A stretch of 64,000 bases of DNA from Pseudomonadota bacterium (GCA_021794525.1 JAJYQP010000074.1:1-64000), one strand, 5' to 3'; positions 1 through 11,399 are shown, counted from the first letter of the stretch. Numbers and translations are program-made. The notes: generated by a model from the letters alone, not told the origin.

Positions 1-85
1 CTTCCTTGTGGAGCTGGTCGATGGTATCCGCCAGCGCGCGCCGGTCGATGATCGCGCGCTGGTTGGGGACCCGGCCGGTGTTCAC
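1..85 (-). CDS. glnD: Probable PII uridylyltransferase, N-terminal fragment (runs off the window)
   Basis: Only the first 28 codons are inside the window, read leftward from a GTG at 83-85. The peptide contains RVPNQRAIIDRRALADTID, which resembles the short N-terminal segment of alphaproteobacterial GlnD, the enzyme that uridylylates PII proteins in nitrogen signalling. The GTG overlaps the TGA of the acyl-CoA synthetase as GTGA, so the two genes are probably translationally coupled. The nucleotidyltransferase domain lies outside the window, so the name rests on the N-terminal motif only. Confidence 0.5.
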   Translation of the reverse strand, partial: MNTGRVPNQRAIIDRRALADTIDQLHKE

Positions 86-1776
86 GCTGGCTGGTAATCC
101 CGCGCGTAACCCGCCTTTACGGCGCGCTTGTCGACCTTCTGGGTGCCGAGCCGGGGCAGTTGCTCGCTCGCCTGCCAGAGCTGCGAGGGAACCTTGAACG
201 CAGCGATGTGGTCACGCAGGTAGGCCTGCAGTTCTTCGGGCGAAAGACTGGCGCCCGGCTGGAGAAAATAGACCGCCGCCGGGATTTCGCCCAGCCGCTC
301 GTCCGGCAGACCGAAGACCGAGCATTCGGCGACATCGGGATGGGTGTAGATCGCCTCTTCCACCTCGATGCAGGCGATATTCTCGCCGCCGCGGATGATG
401 ATGTCCTTCTTGCGATCGACGATGAACAGATATCCGTCCTCGTCGAGATAGCCGAGATCGCCGGTGCGGAAATAGCCGTCGTCGGTGAAGGCGGCGCGGG
501 TTGCTTCCTCGTTCTTCCAGTAGCCGAGGAAGTTCGCGACCGAGCGGATCGACACCTCGCCAACCGCATGCGGCCCGAGTGCGCGGCCATCGTCGTCGAG
601 GATCGCGAGGTCGACCAGGGGGAGCGAGGCGAGCCCCGTGGAACCGGGCTTGGCGAGATAGTTCTCGTTGAGATTGCCCGCGCCGACCGCATTGGTTTCC
701 GTGAGCCCGTAGCCGAGGAGCGGAAAGCCTGCCGGAAACGCCTCGCGGATCTTGGTCACGTGCTCGACCGGGCGCGGCGCGCCGCCGGCGGCGAAGCTCT
801 TGCACTGGCTGACGTCGTATTTGGCGCGGTCAGGATGGTTCGCCATCTCGTAGCTCATCAGCGGCACCCCGACGAAATAGGTGACCTTCTCCGCATCGAG
901 CAGACGCAGTGCCTCAGTCGCGTCCCACTTGGGCATCAGCACCAGCTTGCGCCCGATTGCGATCGACTGGAGGAAAACCGGCACCTCGCCGGTAACATGG
1001 AACAACGGCACCGTCACCAGCGCGCTCGGCTGGACCGTCGGCGCCTCGCCCCGCTCGGTGAGAAGCTGCAGCACCATCGCGGTCTGGCAGATGTAGTTCA
1101 TCACGCCCGAGACCACCCCGAGGTGATCCGAATAGGCGCCCTTGGGATGGCCGGTGGAGCCAGAGGTATAGAGGATCGTCGCGAGATCCTGCGGTCCGAG
1201 TTCGCCCAGCATCCGCGTCGCCGTGTCGCCCTCGCCCCACAGCTCCGCAAGCCCTTCGGACGGGACGCCATGCTCGAAGACGACCACCCGCGCGCCATGC
1301 GACTGACCCGCCATGCGCGCAGCGCGCGGCGCGTCGGCGAGGACGAGCGAACATTCGCACAGGTCGATACCGAAGGCGAGTTCCTCGCCGGTCCACCAGC
1401 CATTGAGCAGCGTCGCGCAGCCGCCAGCCATGATCGTGCCCATGTAGGCGACGATCCAGTTGGCCGAATTGCGCGCGGCGATGCCGACCCGATCGCCTTT
1501 CTTCACGCCGTGCCGCGTCGCCAGCCCATCGGCCACGCGCTGTGCGGCATCGTAGACCTCCCCGAAGGTCAGCCGCAGATCGCCGTCGACCAGAAACGGC
1601 GTGTCGCGGTGCTGGGTGCAGAAATGCGCGAAATAATGCGACAGCGTCGGCGGCGCGTTGACGAAGGCGGGCATGATGATCCCGCCGCGGTCCACCTCCT
1701 TGGTCGCAAACATCTGGCCAGGGGCGGTAACGGCATCGGTGATGCGGCGGATATCGGTGTCGAGCTGGGTCGGCAT
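82..1776 (-). CDS. AMP-forming acyl-CoA synthetase (class I adenylate-forming family)
   Basis: A 564-residue enzyme predicted to activate a carboxylic acid as acyl-AMP and transfer it to CoA. The P-loop-like A3 motif YTSGSTGHPKG begins at residue 203, a GYGLTETN motif follows near residue 360, and the C-terminal hinge region contains GYFRTGDLGYLDEDGYLF and DRKKDIIIRGGENI. Length and motif order are normal for medium- or long-chain acyl-CoA ligases. The substrate cannot be read from the sequence. The start ATG at 1776 has GGAGAGGA about 12 nt upstream. The gene ends overlapping the start of probable glnD and is divergent from lgt. Confidence 0.9.
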   Translation of the reverse strand: MPTQLDTDIRRITDAVTAPGQMFATKEVDRGGIIMPAFVNAPPTLSHYFAHFCTQHRDTPFLVDGDLRLTFGEVYDAAQRVADGLATRHGVKKGDRVGIAARNSANWIVAYMGTIMAGGCATLLNGWWTGEELAFGIDLCECSLVLADAPRAARMAGQSHGARVVVFEHGVPSEGLAELWGEGDTATRMLGELGPQDLATILYTSGSTGHPKGAYSDHLGVVSGVMNYICQTAMVLQLLTERGEAPTVQPSALVTVPLFHVTGEVPVFLQSIAIGRKLVLMPKWDATEALRLLDAEKVTYFVGVPLMSYEMANHPDRAKYDVSQCKSFAAGGAPRPVEHVTKIREAFPAGFPLLGYGLTETNAVGAGNLNENYLAKPGSTGLASLPLVDLAILDDDGRALGPHAVGEVSIRSVANFLGYWKNEEATRAAFTDDGYFRTGDLGYLDEDGYLFIVDRKKDIIIRGGENIACIEVEEAIYTHPDVAECSVFGLPDERLGEIPAAVYFLQPGASLSPEELQAYLRDHIAAFKVPSQLWQASEQLPRLGTQKVDKRAVKAGYARDYQPA

Positions 1777-1912
1777 GGGCGTGCGGCGGTCCTCTCCAAT
1801 TGTCCGCGATGGACGTGCGCACGGGGTTTCCCGCTGCGCCTTGCTGTGCCAAAAGCCGCCCGCGACGGGTCGCCGGATGCGGCCTTTCCGCCATCTCTAA
1901 GGGGATAGACGC

Positions 1913-2848
1913 TTGCTGTCACTACTGGCGCCCGCCGCCGAAACCGCTTCGCTGGGCGCGCCCCATCTCGCCTGGTCCAGCCTTGGGCTGAAGCCTGGGA
2001 TCGAGCTCGGCTTGTTCACCCTGCGCTATTACTCGCTCGCCTATCTGGCGGGGATATTGCTCGCTTACTGGCATCTGTCGAAGATGCTCAAGGCCCCCGG
2101 CGCACCGATGGCGCAGCGCCATGCGGACGATTTGTTCTTCTACTGCACGCTTGGCGTGATCCTGGGCGGGCGCATCGGTTTCGTCCTGTTCTACCGTCCC
2201 GAGCTGCTGACCGATTTCAGCCATCCCGGCCCGATCAGCTGGGGCGCGGCGCGCCTGTGGGACGGCGGCATGAGCTTCCATGGCGGGGTGCTCGGCGTGC
2301 TCGCCGCGATCACCTGGGTGGCGTGGCGCAACAAGCTCGAATGGCTGCGCATCTGCGACTACATCTCGGTCAATGTCGGCTTCGGTATGCTCTTCGGTCG
2401 GCTCGCCAATTTCATCAACGGCGAGCTTTGGGGGCGCGAGGCGGACGTGCCCTGGGCGATGACCTTCTGCGACATCGAGCATACCGCCGACACCTGCGTA
2501 TCCAGCTTCATCGCGCGGCACCCTTCGCAGCTCTACCAGGCGGCGCTGGAGGGGCTGGTCGTCATCCTCGTCATGCTGCCGCTGTTCTGGAAGACGAAGG
2601 CGCGCTGGCGGCCCGGTTTCCTTGTGGCCACCTTCACGACGCTGATGGCCACCGCCCGTTTCGTGGTCGAGTTCTTCCGCGAACCTGACTCTTATCTCGC
2701 CTATGTAGTCACCGAGACCGGGCTAAGCCGCGGGCAGTGGCTCTCGCTGCCGATGATGGCAGTGGGGCTCGGCCTGATGGCGTGGGCCCTGTCACGCCCG
2801 ATCGAGCCAAAGAGCCTGCCCACAGCGCCCTCCCACCCGTCGCAGTGA
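1913..2848 (+). CDS. lgt: Prolipoprotein diacylglyceryl transferase
   Basis: A 311-residue polytopic inner-membrane enzyme that moves diacylglycerol from phosphatidylglycerol to the lipobox cysteine of prolipoproteins. It carries the family hallmarks WDGGMSFHGG and GRLANFINGELWGR and several hydrophobic helices. The start is taken as TTG at 1913 because AAGGGG lies about 8 nt upstream and no better ATG exists before the conserved region. Its TGA overlaps the GTG start of the next gene, so lgt and the MidA-like methyltransferase form one unit, an arrangement familiar in alphaproteobacteria. Confidence 0.95.
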   Translation: MLSLLAPAAETASLGAPHLAWSSLGLKPGIELGLFTLRYYSLAYLAGILLAYWHLSKMLKAPGAPMAQRHADDLFFYCTLGVILGGRIGFVLFYRPELLTDFSHPGPISWGAARLWDGGMSFHGGVLGVLAAITWVAWRNKLEWLRICDYISVNVGFGMLFGRLANFINGELWGREADVPWAMTFCDIEHTADTCVSSFIARHPSQLYQAALEGLVVILVMLPLFWKTKARWRPGFLVATFTTLMATARFVVEFFREPDSYLAYVVTETGLSRGQWLSLPMMAVGLGLMAWALSRPIEPKSLPTAPSHPSQ

Positions 2849-3924
2849 GGGGATGGGCGGGCGATCTCGGCGCGCAGTTCCGCCGCCTGATCGCCACTCA
2901 CGGTCCCATGCCCGTCGCCCGCTTCATGGGCGAGAGCAACGCGCATTATTACGCGACGCGCGACCCATTGGGCCTTTCGTCGGGGGCGGACGGCGGCGAT
3001 TTTGTCACCGCGCCGGAGATCAGCCAGATGTTCGGGGAACTCTGCGGGCTGTGGCTGGCGGATGTCTGGATGCGTGCGGGTGGCCCGACCGATCCGATCT
3101 ATGCCGAGCTCGGACCGGGCCGCGGCACGCTCGCGCGCGATGTGTTGCGGGCGATGGCCGGAGCAGGGCTGCGACCGGAGGTCCATCTGGTCGAAGGCTC
3201 GCCCGTACTGCGCGGCCTTCAGGGCGCGGCCGTTCCCGGCGCGCGGTTCCATGAGGACGCCGCCTCGCTGCCCGATGATCGCCCCTTGCTGATCCTCGCC
3301 AACGAATTCCTCGACGCCCTGCCAATCCGCCAGCTCGTCCGCACTGACAGAGGCTGGCGCGAGCGCCTGGTAGGGCTGCGCGAAGACAGCTTCGTCTTCG
3401 TCGCCGGCGACCAGCCGATGGACGAGGCGATCCCCGACCGCTTTGACGGTGCTTCCGAAGGCACCGTCGTGGAAACCTGCCCCGGCGCTACCGCAGCTAT
3501 TCGGCACCTGGCGGAGAGATTGTCCCGCCAAGGCGGCGCGATGCTTCTGATCGACTACGGCCATCTCGATCCGCAAAGCGGCTCGACTCTCCAGGCCGTG
3601 CGGGCCCATCGCAAGGTCAGTCCTTTCGCCGCCCCCGGCGAGGCGGACCTCACCGCTCATGTGGATTTCGCCACCCTCGCGCAGATCGCCGAGCGTAACG
3701 GGTGCCACGTCCAGACCGCGACGCAGGGCGACTGGTTGCGGGAAATGGGCATAGAGCTGCGCGCGGCGGCGCTGGCAAAATCGGCACCGGAGCAGAGCGA
3801 GGACCTTGCCCTTGCCTGCAACCGGCTCGTTCATGCCGACGAAATGGGTAAATTGTTCAAGGTTCTGGCAGTCATCGCGCCGGACTGGCCCGCAGGAGCC
3901 GGCTTCACGTCATCAGGAGGGTGA
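2845..3924 (+). CDS. MidA/NDUFAF7-like class I SAM-dependent methyltransferase
   Basis: A 359-residue protein of the DUF185/COG1565 family, whose mitochondrial member NDUFAF7 methylates an arginine of a complex I subunit. The conserved pieces are the N-terminal MPVARFMGESNAHYY, the SAM-binding YAELGPGRGTLARD, LILANEFLDALPIRQ and the later LLIDYGH. The GTG at 2845 is chosen as start because it overlaps the lgt stop as GTGA and gives an N-terminus of normal length. Methylation of a complex I subunit is inferred from the family only. Confidence 0.85.
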   Translation: MRGWAGDLGAQFRRLIATHGPMPVARFMGESNAHYYATRDPLGLSSGADGGDFVTAPEISQMFGELCGLWLADVWMRAGGPTDPIYAELGPGRGTLARDVLRAMAGAGLRPEVHLVEGSPVLRGLQGAAVPGARFHEDAASLPDDRPLLILANEFLDALPIRQLVRTDRGWRERLVGLREDSFVFVAGDQPMDEAIPDRFDGASEGTVVETCPGATAAIRHLAERLSRQGGAMLLIDYGHLDPQSGSTLQAVRAHRKVSPFAAPGEADLTAHVDFATLAQIAERNGCHVQTATQGDWLREMGIELRAAALAKSAPEQSEDLALACNRLVHADEMGKLFKVLAVIAPDWPAGAGFTSSGG

Positions 3925-3928
3925 ACGA

Positions 3929-4342
3929 ATGAAAGCCATCGGAATTGCACTGGCCACGGCCTTTCTCGCGGTGACTTCGGCGAGCGCGGCCAGTCCTGTC
4001 ACCGGGCACTGGCTGACGGCCGAAAAGGATGCGGTGATCCTGATCGCGCCTTGCGGATCGCAGCTTTGCGGCTCCATCGATCGCTTCCTGGTGCCCCCTC
4101 CGCAGGGCCTCGACCAGCGCGACATCAACAACCTCGATCCCGCCAAGCGCAGCCGCAAGCTGCTCGGCATGGCGATCCTCACCGGCTTCACTCACGATGG
4201 CGGCGTGTGGCGCGGCACGATCTACGATCCCAAGAGCGGCAAGACCTACCGCTCAGTGCTCGAGCGTGATGGTGGCAAGCTGAAGGTCAAGGGCTGCATC
4301 AGCGTCTTTTGCCAGACACAGACCTGGCTGCCGGCGCGATAG
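3929..4342 (+). CDS. DUF2147-family secreted protein
   Basis: A 137-residue protein with a clear Sec signal peptide ending near SASAA, followed by a DUF2147-type domain (GHWLTAEKDAVILIAPCG, LTGFTHDGGVWRGTIYDPKSGKTY). Family members are small periplasmic beta-rich proteins of unknown function. The ATG at 3929 has a perfect AGGAGG 8 nt upstream. Two cysteines around residues 40-47 and two near the C-terminus (KGCISVFCQ) could form disulfides. It follows the methyltransferase by 4 nt and probably shares its transcript. Confidence 0.8.
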   Translation: MKAIGIALATAFLAVTSASAASPVTGHWLTAEKDAVILIAPCGSQLCGSIDRFLVPPPQGLDQRDINNLDPAKRSRKLLGMAILTGFTHDGGVWRGTIYDPKSGKTYRSVLERDGGKLKVKGCISVFCQTQTWLPAR

Positions 4343-4343
4343 G

Positions 4344-5884
4344 CTACAGCCCGATGCGGTCAGCGAGCTGCCGCGCCGCCGCATCCGGGCTCAGCTTTTC
4401 GTCCGCACGGTCGACCGCGTAGTTCGCCGCACGCATTGCGCTGACGTCGATCCGGCCGATCAGCGGGCGGAGCGCGCCCACCAGCGCCACGTCCTTGCGG
4501 GCCGACGGGCTGACCAGCATGATCGCGTCGTAGTTCGGGAAGGCCCGGCGCGGGTCGGCGAGGACGACCAACCGATCCGCCTCGATCCGCCCGTCGGAGG
4601 TGTAGCCGCTGATGACATCCGCCTCACCCGATTGGAGCGCGTCGTAGAGAAAGGTCGGGGAGAATGTGCGCTGCCCGGCGAACGTCAGGCCATACGAGCC
4701 GGCGACGCTCCGCCATTCGGGCCGCTCAAAGAATTCCGGATCGCCGCCGATCACCAGCGACGGAGCGGCGCCTTTGAGATCGTCGATCGACTGGATGCCC
4801 AGCGCGCGCGCACTGTCCGCCCGCATCGAGAGGCCATAGGCGTTCTCGAACCCGAGACGGCCAAGCACGAGGGTACCGCTGGTTCGCTGTTCCCACTCCG
4901 CGATCTGGTCGAGCATCGGTCCGCGCGCGGGATTGTCGGCACGTTTCATCTGGTTGGTCCAGATCGTGCCGGTGTAGTCCACCAGCACGTCGATCTGGCC
5001 GGAAGCGACGGCGCTGTGCGCCACCGCCGAGCCCAGCCCGTCACGGTATTCTGGACGAAACCCGGCCGCCGCCAGCCGCTGCCCGATCAGCCGCGCGAGG
5101 ATATATTGCTCCGAAAAGCCCTTGGCACCGATGATCACGGTGCGGTCATGATCGACGCCCCCGATGTCGAGACGGCTGACGGCTGCGGCAGCCACGCCCG
5201 CTACCACGGCCAGCAGTCCGCCGAGCCACAGCCTCCGTCGCTTCTCGGCAAAGCCGCGCTGGATCGTGCCGAGCAGGGCGTCGGTCGCCAGCGCCAGTGC
5301 AGCGGCGGCGAAACAGCCCGCCAGCACCAGCTCCCAGTTCTGCGTCTGCAGGCCCGCGAAGATCGGATCGCCTAGGCTCGGCTGGCCGATGGTGGTGGCA
5401 AGCGTCGCCGCGCCGATGGTCCAGACCGCCGCTGTCCGCACGCCTGCCATGATGTAAGGCGCGGACAGCGGCGCCTCGACCAACCGCAGCTTCTGCCAGC
5501 CGGTCATTCCCATCGCGTCCGCCGCCTCGATCACGCCGGGATCGAGATGTGCCTGCGCGGTCACCGCATTGCGCAGGATCGGCAGCAAGGCGTAAAGCGC
5601 GAGCGCAAGCAGCGCGGGCAGGAAGCCGAGCGTCGGCAGCCCCTCCCCGAACACCGCGCGCAAGCTGAGGAGGATGGGGAAGAACAGCGCCAGCAGGGCG
5701 AGCGCCGGGACCGTCTGCACGAGGCTTGCAAATCCGAGCGACCAGCGCGCCACCGTCCCCGACCGGCTCGCCCAGCCCGCCACGGGAAGCGCGACCAGAA
5801 TTCCGAGCGCGATCGCCGCGGCGGCGAGGAGCACGTGGTCGGCCAGCTTGCCGCCGAGGCCGAAGAGCACAGCTGTGAAGCCCC

Positions 5885-5888
<4 letters not shown>
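4344..5888 (-). CDS. Osmoprotectant ABC importer, fused permease and substrate-binding protein
   Basis: A 514-residue fusion. Roughly residues 1-215 are a BPD_transp_1 permease of the OpuB/ProW type with several membrane helices and the EAA-like segment EAADAMGMTGWQKLRLVEAP. After one further hydrophobic segment, residues from about 245 form an OpuAC-type binding domain (IIGAKGFSEQYILARLIGQ, VDYTGTIW). The binding domain is therefore tethered to the outer face of the membrane. The predicted substrate class is glycine betaine, choline or a related quaternary amine. Its ATG overlaps the stop of the ATPase gene as ATGA. It converges on the DUF2147 gene with almost no spacer. Confidence 0.88.
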
Positions 5889-6631
<743 letters not shown>

Positions 6632-6742
6632 CGCGGCTGCGGGTAGCCGACGCGCCCGCCAAAGCAAACAGCGCGCATGGTTTGTCAGGACACACGCATC
6701 CCGCTATCGGCCCGCCAACGCTACGGCTTTGGAGAGAGAGAC

Positions 6743-7915
6743 TTGACCCGCGCGACCCCCGATTTCGATTTCCAGCTCGGCGAAAGCGCCGAAATGATCC
6801 GGGAAGCCGCGGCCCGTTTCGCCGACGAGCAGGTCGCGCCGCTCGCCGAACGCGCCGACCGCGAGGACTGGTTCCCTCGAGAATTGTGGCCGGCGATGGG
6901 CGAACTGGGCCTCCACGGCATAACGGTGGACGAGGCCGACGGCGGGCTTGGCCTCGGCTATCTCGAGCACGTTATCGCGGTCGAGGAAATCAGCCGCGCG
7001 AGCGCCTCGGTCGGCCTGAGCTACGGCGCGCATTCCAATCTCTGCGTCAACCAGATCCGGCGCTGGGGGAGCGAGGTACAGAAGGCGAAGTATCTGCCCA
7101 AGCTGATCTCGGGCGAACACGTCGGCAGTCTCGCGATGTCGGAAGCGAGCGCCGGGTCGGACGTCGTCTCCATGAAGCTCAAGGCCGAGGCGACCGGCCA
7201 GGGCGGTTACGTGCTCAACGGCACCAAGTTCTGGATCACCAACGCAACTTATGCCGACACGCTCGTGGTCTATGCCAAGACCGACGGCAACGCCGGATCG
7301 CGCGGGATCACCGCCTTCCTGATCGAGAAGGATGATGCCGGGTTCTCGATCGGCCAGAAGATCGACAAGATGGGGATGCGCGGCAGCCCCACCGCCGAGC
7401 TGGTGTTCGACGATTGCCACATTCCCGAAGACCGCATCATGGGGCCGCTGAATGGCGGCGTCGGCGTGCTGATGAGCGGGCTCGACTACGAGCGCGTGGT
7501 GCTCGCCGGCTTGCAACTCGGGATCATGCAGGCCTGCCTCGACACGGTGATCCCCTACCTTCGCGAGAGGAAGCAATTCGGCAAGCCCATCGGCGCGTTC
7601 CAGCTGATGCAGGCCAAGATCGCCGATATGTACGTCGCCCTCCAATCGGCGCGCGCCTACACCTACGCCGTCGCCAAGAGTTGTGACGCCGGCCAGACCA
7701 CCCGGTTCGACGCGGCAGGTGCGATCCTGCTGGCGAGCGAGAGCGCTTTCCGCGTCGCGGGCGAGGCGGTCCAGGCGTTGGGCGGCGCGGGCTATACCAA
7801 GGACTGGCCGGTCGAACGCTACCTCCGCGACGCCAAGCTGCTCGACATCGGGGCCGGAACGAACGAGATCCGGCGGATGCTGATCGGGCGCGAGCTGATC
7901 GGGGCGGCGGGCTAG
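6743..7915 (+). CDS. ivd: Isovaleryl-CoA dehydrogenase
   Basis: A 390-residue FAD-dependent acyl-CoA dehydrogenase that oxidises isovaleryl-CoA to 3-methylcrotonyl-CoA in leucine breakdown. It shows the acyl-CoA dehydrogenase signatures [19 protein letters not shown] and [20 protein letters not shown]. The glutamate at residue 250 in [11 protein letters not shown] sits where isovaleryl-CoA dehydrogenases carry the catalytic base, which favours this subfamily over short-chain enzymes. The TTG at 6743 is chosen as start because GGAGAGAGAG lies just upstream. The next pathway gene, mccB, lies 1.9 kb downstream. The stop is shared with the convergent GH130 gene. Confidence 0.88.
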   Translation: MTRATPDFDFQLGESAEMIREAAARFADEQVAPLAERADREDWFPRELWPAMGELGLHGITVDEADGGLGLGYLEHVIAVEEISRASASVGLSYGAHSNLCVNQIRRWGSEVQKAKYLPKLISGEHVGSLAMSEASAGSDVVSMKLKAEATGQGGYVLNGTKFWITNATYADTLVVYAKTDGNAGSRGITAFLIEKDDAGFSIGQKIDKMGMRGSPTAELVFDDCHIPEDRIMGPLNGGVGVLMSGLDYERVVLAGLQLGIMQACLDTVIPYLRERKQFGKPIGAFQLMQAKIADMYVALQSARAYTYAVAKSCDAGQTTRFDAAGAILLASESAFRVAGEAVQALGGAGYTKDWPVERYLRDAKLLDIGAGTNEIRRMLIGRELIGAAG

Positions 7916-8880
7916 CTGCGGCGCACGAGAGCCCTCGCCAGCCTGCGGTCGGCAAGCGAATAGTAGAGCCAGATCTGCTGGTCCACGGTGACAACGGAAG
8001 CTGCAAAGGCGATGTCGGTGGCGGTACGGTCGTCTTCCGGCGGTGGGGTGATCAGCGGCATGATGCCGCGGTCGATCACTCGGGTGCAATCGGCATCGAA
8101 GGCGATCCAGCCGATCCGCCAGCGCGCGTCGGCGGTGGCCCCGTTGTAGAACATTATCGGGGTGGCCGGATCGTCTATCAGCAAAGGCCCAGGCGAGAGG
8201 TGCCAATTGTCCCAGCTGTCCTTGCGCGGCATGAAAGGAGTTGGTTGCTCCTTCCACGGGCCGGCTACCGTGGGCCCGGTGGCCAGACCGATCCGTGAGG
8301 CGTCGTCAGCCGCATATTCGTAGAACAGCCGCCACTTGCCCCGATCGAGTTGCTGGACGGTCGCTTCCTTCGTGTTGCCTTCCGACTTGGACGAGGCGAG
8401 CGCCACGCCAGCCTTCCTCAGCCGGTCGATCGAAGGCCCTTGCGCATAGAACATCTGTCCATGTGCGTGATCGTCGAGCACTCCCGTGTAATAAACCGCG
8501 TAGCCGCCATCGACGCGGACCACGGTCGGGTCCTCTATCCCGCCGATATCCTCTTTCCCTGGCCCCGGAATGATCGACGGTTGGGGAAGCATGTCGAATA
8601 CGCGACCGTCCCGGCTCCAGCCTCCCCAGACGATCCCGGTATCGGTCTGCTCCGCGCCCAACTTCGGTACCGCGCGCAAGAGGATACCGAAGCGCCCATC
8701 GTCCTCGCGCCAGACGTAGGGGCTCATGAAGTCCCGGGCCATCAAGGCTGGCGGCCCCTCGATCTCAACGGGCTCGAGCGCCTCGATATTGAAGTCGAGT
8801 AACGAAGTACGCGGCGTCAACCTATCCTTGACATGCGGATCGGCGACGGCGGTGGGATCAAGGAACAGGTTGCCGTTCAT
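7912..8880 (-). CDS. GH130-like five-bladed beta-propeller glycoside phosphorylase or hydrolase
   Basis: A 322-residue cytoplasmic protein without signal peptide. The blocks [36 protein letters not shown] and IMFYNGAT match the repeated propeller pattern of GH130 enzymes, which phosphorolyse or hydrolyse beta-mannosides. The aspartate in GGIEDPT is in the place of the family's general acid. Its ATG overlaps the SDR stop as ATGA, so the two act as one unit. The gene is convergent with ivd and shares the CTAG at 7912-7915 as a mutual stop. The true sugar is unknown. Confidence 0.7.
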   Translation of the reverse strand: MNGNLFLDPTAVADPHVKDRLTPRTSLLDFNIEALEPVEIEGPPALMARDFMSPYVWREDDGRFGILLRAVPKLGAEQTDTGIVWGGWSRDGRVFDMLPQPSIIPGPGKEDIGGIEDPTVVRVDGGYAVYYTGVLDDHAHGQMFYAQGPSIDRLRKAGVALASSKSEGNTKEATVQQLDRGKWRLFYEYAADDASRIGLATGPTVAGPWKEQPTPFMPRKDSWDNWHLSPGPLLIDDPATPIMFYNGATADARWRIGWIAFDADCTRVIDRGIMPLITPPPEDDRTATDIAFAASVVTVDQQIWLYYSLADRRLARALVRRS

Positions 8881-9641
8881 GCGCCCAGTGCCTGCATCAG
8901 CGACAAACCCCCATCGATTGCGACCCGCGCGCCGGTGATGTAACGCGCCCTCTCGGAAGCGAGGAACACGGCCAGCTCCGCCACCTCACTTGCCCGCCCT
9001 GCCCTGCCGACCGGGATATTTTGTTCGAGCGCCGCCCGGTATGCCGGGTCGTCCATGGCCCGCTCGTTCATGGGCGTAAGGATCATGCCGGGCTCTACCG
9101 CGTTGACCCGGATGCCGCGCGGAGCCTCCTCGATCGCCAGCGTCTCGACCAGATTGGTCAGCCCGCCCTTGGCGGCGCAGTAATCCGCACCGCCCGCACG
9201 CACCGCATAGGCGTGGATCGAACTTATGTGCACAATCGCCGCGTCTCCGCCCGTTTCTCCGCGTCCAAGGAGAAAGCGCCGCGAGACGAGGAAGGCGCCG
9301 GTCAGGTCGGTCGCGATCAGCCGGTTCCATTGCTCCAGTGCCATCGCCCGCACAGGCACGCCCGTCATGTTGCGACCGGCCGAATTGATCAGCACCTCGG
9401 CCGGACCCCACGCTGTCTCCACCGCATCGAAAGCCGCCGCCACCGCCGCTTCATCGGCAACGTCACACTTCACCGCCAGCGCCTCACCTCCCGCTGCTCT
9501 GACACCGTCGCAACTGGCCTTCGCCAACGCCGTATCGGAGAAATAGAACACACCCACTCGGTCGCCGAGCGCGCCGAGAGCGGCGGCGCAGGCCGCGCCA
9601 ATCCCCGACTCGGCGCCGGTGACGATGGAAACTCTCGGCAT
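8877..9641 (-). CDS. Short-chain dehydrogenase/reductase
   Basis: A 254-residue classical SDR. It has the NAD(P)-binding TGAESGIGAA near residue 8, the NSAGRN motif, the catalytic Ser in VHISSIHAY, the YCAAKGG Tyr-Lys pair, the family's usual NAVEPGMILTPM and a C-terminal GARVAIDGGLSL. Family relatives oxidise sugars, polyols or 3-hydroxyacyl compounds. Coupling to the GH130-like gene suggests a sugar or sugar-alcohol substrate, but that is inference. The start is the ATG at 9641. Confidence 0.85.
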   Translation of the reverse strand: MPRVSIVTGAESGIGAACAAALGALGDRVGVFYFSDTALAKASCDGVRAAGGEALAVKCDVADEAAVAAAFDAVETAWGPAEVLINSAGRNMTGVPVRAMALEQWNRLIATDLTGAFLVSRRFLLGRGETGGDAAIVHISSIHAYAVRAGGADYCAAKGGLTNLVETLAIEEAPRGIRVNAVEPGMILTPMNERAMDDPAYRAALEQNIPVGRAGRASEVAELAVFLASERARYITGARVAIDGGLSLMQALGA

Positions 9642-9791
9642 TGGGACTACTTTCGGTTACTTTTCGCCGAGTAACGCTTCAAATGCGAGATTGGCTCCGC
9701 GCCGCTTGTCGCCGATTGTCACAGGCCATTCCTGTGCCGCGCTTTTCGGGGCGCTTTGCTTTTCGTCCTCCCCCCGCTAGTCGCGCTCTCC

Positions 9792-11399
9792 ATGTCGGCA
9801 CCCACCCTCACCACCAAACTGGATCGCGAAAGCCCGGAGGCTAAAGCGCGGTTCGCGCACAACAAGGGCCTGGCCGACGACCTTCGCGCCCGCGTCGCCG
9901 AGGCCGCGCTGGGCGGGCCGGAGAAGCATCGGGAGCGGCATGTCTCCCGCGGCAAGCTGCTGCCGCGCGAGCGGGTGGAGCGGCTGCTCGATCCGGGATC
10001 GCCCTTTCTCGAGATCGGGCAGCTCGCGGCGAACGGTATGTACGAGGGCGACGTCAACGGCGCCTCGATGATTTGCGGCATCGGGCGCGTCTCGGGGCGG
10101 CAGGTGATGATCGTCGCCAACGATCCGACCGTGAAAGGCGGCAGCTATTACCCGCTGACAGTCAAGAAGCATTTGCGCGCGCAGGAGATCGCGCAGGAGA
10201 ACCGCCTGCCCTGCATCTACCTCGTCGACAGCGGCGGCGCGAACCTGCCCTACCAGGCCGAAGTCTTCCCCGACCGCGAACACTTCGGGCGTATCTTCTT
10301 CAATCAGGCCAATATGTCGGCGCTTGGCATCCCGCAGATCGCCTGCGTGATGGGCAGCTGCACCGCCGGCGGGGCTTATGTGCCCGCCATGTCCGACGAG
10401 ACGGTGATCGTGCGCGAGCAGGGCACGATCTTCCTCGCCGGCCCGCCGCTGGTGAAGGCGGCGACGGGCGAGGAGATTTCGGCCGAGGATCTGGGCGGAG
10501 GAGACCTCCATGCAAGGAAGTCCGGCGTGGTGGATCACCTCGCCGAGAACGACGAGCATGCTCTGACCATCGTTCGCGACATCGTCAGCCACCTCGGCGC
10601 GAACCATGCGGCGGCGAAGGACGTCGAAATCCGCGAACCCCGCGCCCCCAAGTTCGACGCCGACGATCTATATGCGCTCATCCCCGAGGACGTGCGCGCG
10701 CCTTACGATGTCCACGAGGTCATCGCCCGGCTGGTCGACGGCAGCGAGTTCCACGAGTTCAAGCAGCACTTCGGCAGCACGCTCGTCACCGGCTTCGCGC
10801 ATATCTGGGGCATGCTGGTCGCGATCCTCGCCAACAACGGCGTGCTGTTTTCCGAAAGCGCGCAGAAGGGCGCGCATTTCATCGAGCTCGCCTGCCAGCG
10901 CCGCATTCCGCTGCTGTTTCTCCAGAACATCTCGGGCTTCATGGTCGGCGGCAAGTACGAGGCGGAAGGGATCGCCAAGCACGGCGCCAAGCTGGTGACT
11001 GCCGTCGCCACTGCAACGGTGCCCAAGGTCACCGTGGTCATCGGCGGCAGCTTCGGCGCGGGCAATTACGGCATGTGCGGGAGAGCTTATTCCCCGCGTT
11101 TCCTGTTCACCTGGCCCAATGCGCGTATCAGCGTGATGGGCGGCGAGCAGGCGGCCTCGGTGCTCGCCACCGTCCACCGCGATGCCGACAGCTGGACGCC
11201 GGAACAGGCCGAGGCATTCAAGGCCCCCATTCGCCAGAAATACGAGGACGAGGGCAACCCCTACTACGCAACCGCGCGGCTGTGGGACGACGGGGTGATC
11301 GATCCCGTCCAGACTCGCGACGTGCTTGGCCTCGCCTTCGCGGCCACGCTCGAGGCTCCGATCGCCGAGCGCCCGGCCTTCGGGGTGTTCCGGATGTGA
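9792..11399 (+). CDS. mccB: Methylcrotonyl-CoA carboxylase, carboxyltransferase (beta) subunit
   Basis: A 535-residue carboxyltransferase that moves the carboxyl group from biotin to 3-methylcrotonyl-CoA, the step after isovaleryl-CoA dehydrogenase in leucine degradation. The N-terminal block [22 protein letters not shown], then [42 protein letters not shown] and [16 protein letters not shown] are typical of MccB rather than propionyl-CoA carboxylase. The ATG at 9792 is chosen over a start 12 codons upstream because the family begins at this point. The biotinylated alpha subunit is not in the window. It overlaps the acyltransferase gene by 4 nt. Confidence 0.92.
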   Translation: MSAPTLTTKLDRESPEAKARFAHNKGLADDLRARVAEAALGGPEKHRERHVSRGKLLPRERVERLLDPGSPFLEIGQLAANGMYEGDVNGASMICGIGRVSGRQVMIVANDPTVKGGSYYPLTVKKHLRAQEIAQENRLPCIYLVDSGGANLPYQAEVFPDREHFGRIFFNQANMSALGIPQIACVMGSCTAGGAYVPAMSDETVIVREQGTIFLAGPPLVKAATGEEISAEDLGGGDLHARKSGVVDHLAENDEHALTIVRDIVSHLGANHAAAKDVEIREPRAPKFDADDLYALIPEDVRAPYDVHEVIARLVDGSEFHEFKQHFGSTLVTGFAHIWGMLVAILANNGVLFSESAQKGAHFIELACQRRIPLLFLQNISGFMVGGKYEAEGIAKHGAKLVTAVATATVPKVTVVIGGSFGAGNYGMCGRAYSPRFLFTWPNARISVMGGEQAASVLATVHRDADSWTPEQAEAFKAPIRQKYEDEGNPYYATARLWDDGVIDPVQTRDVLGLAFAATLEAPIAERPAFGVFRM

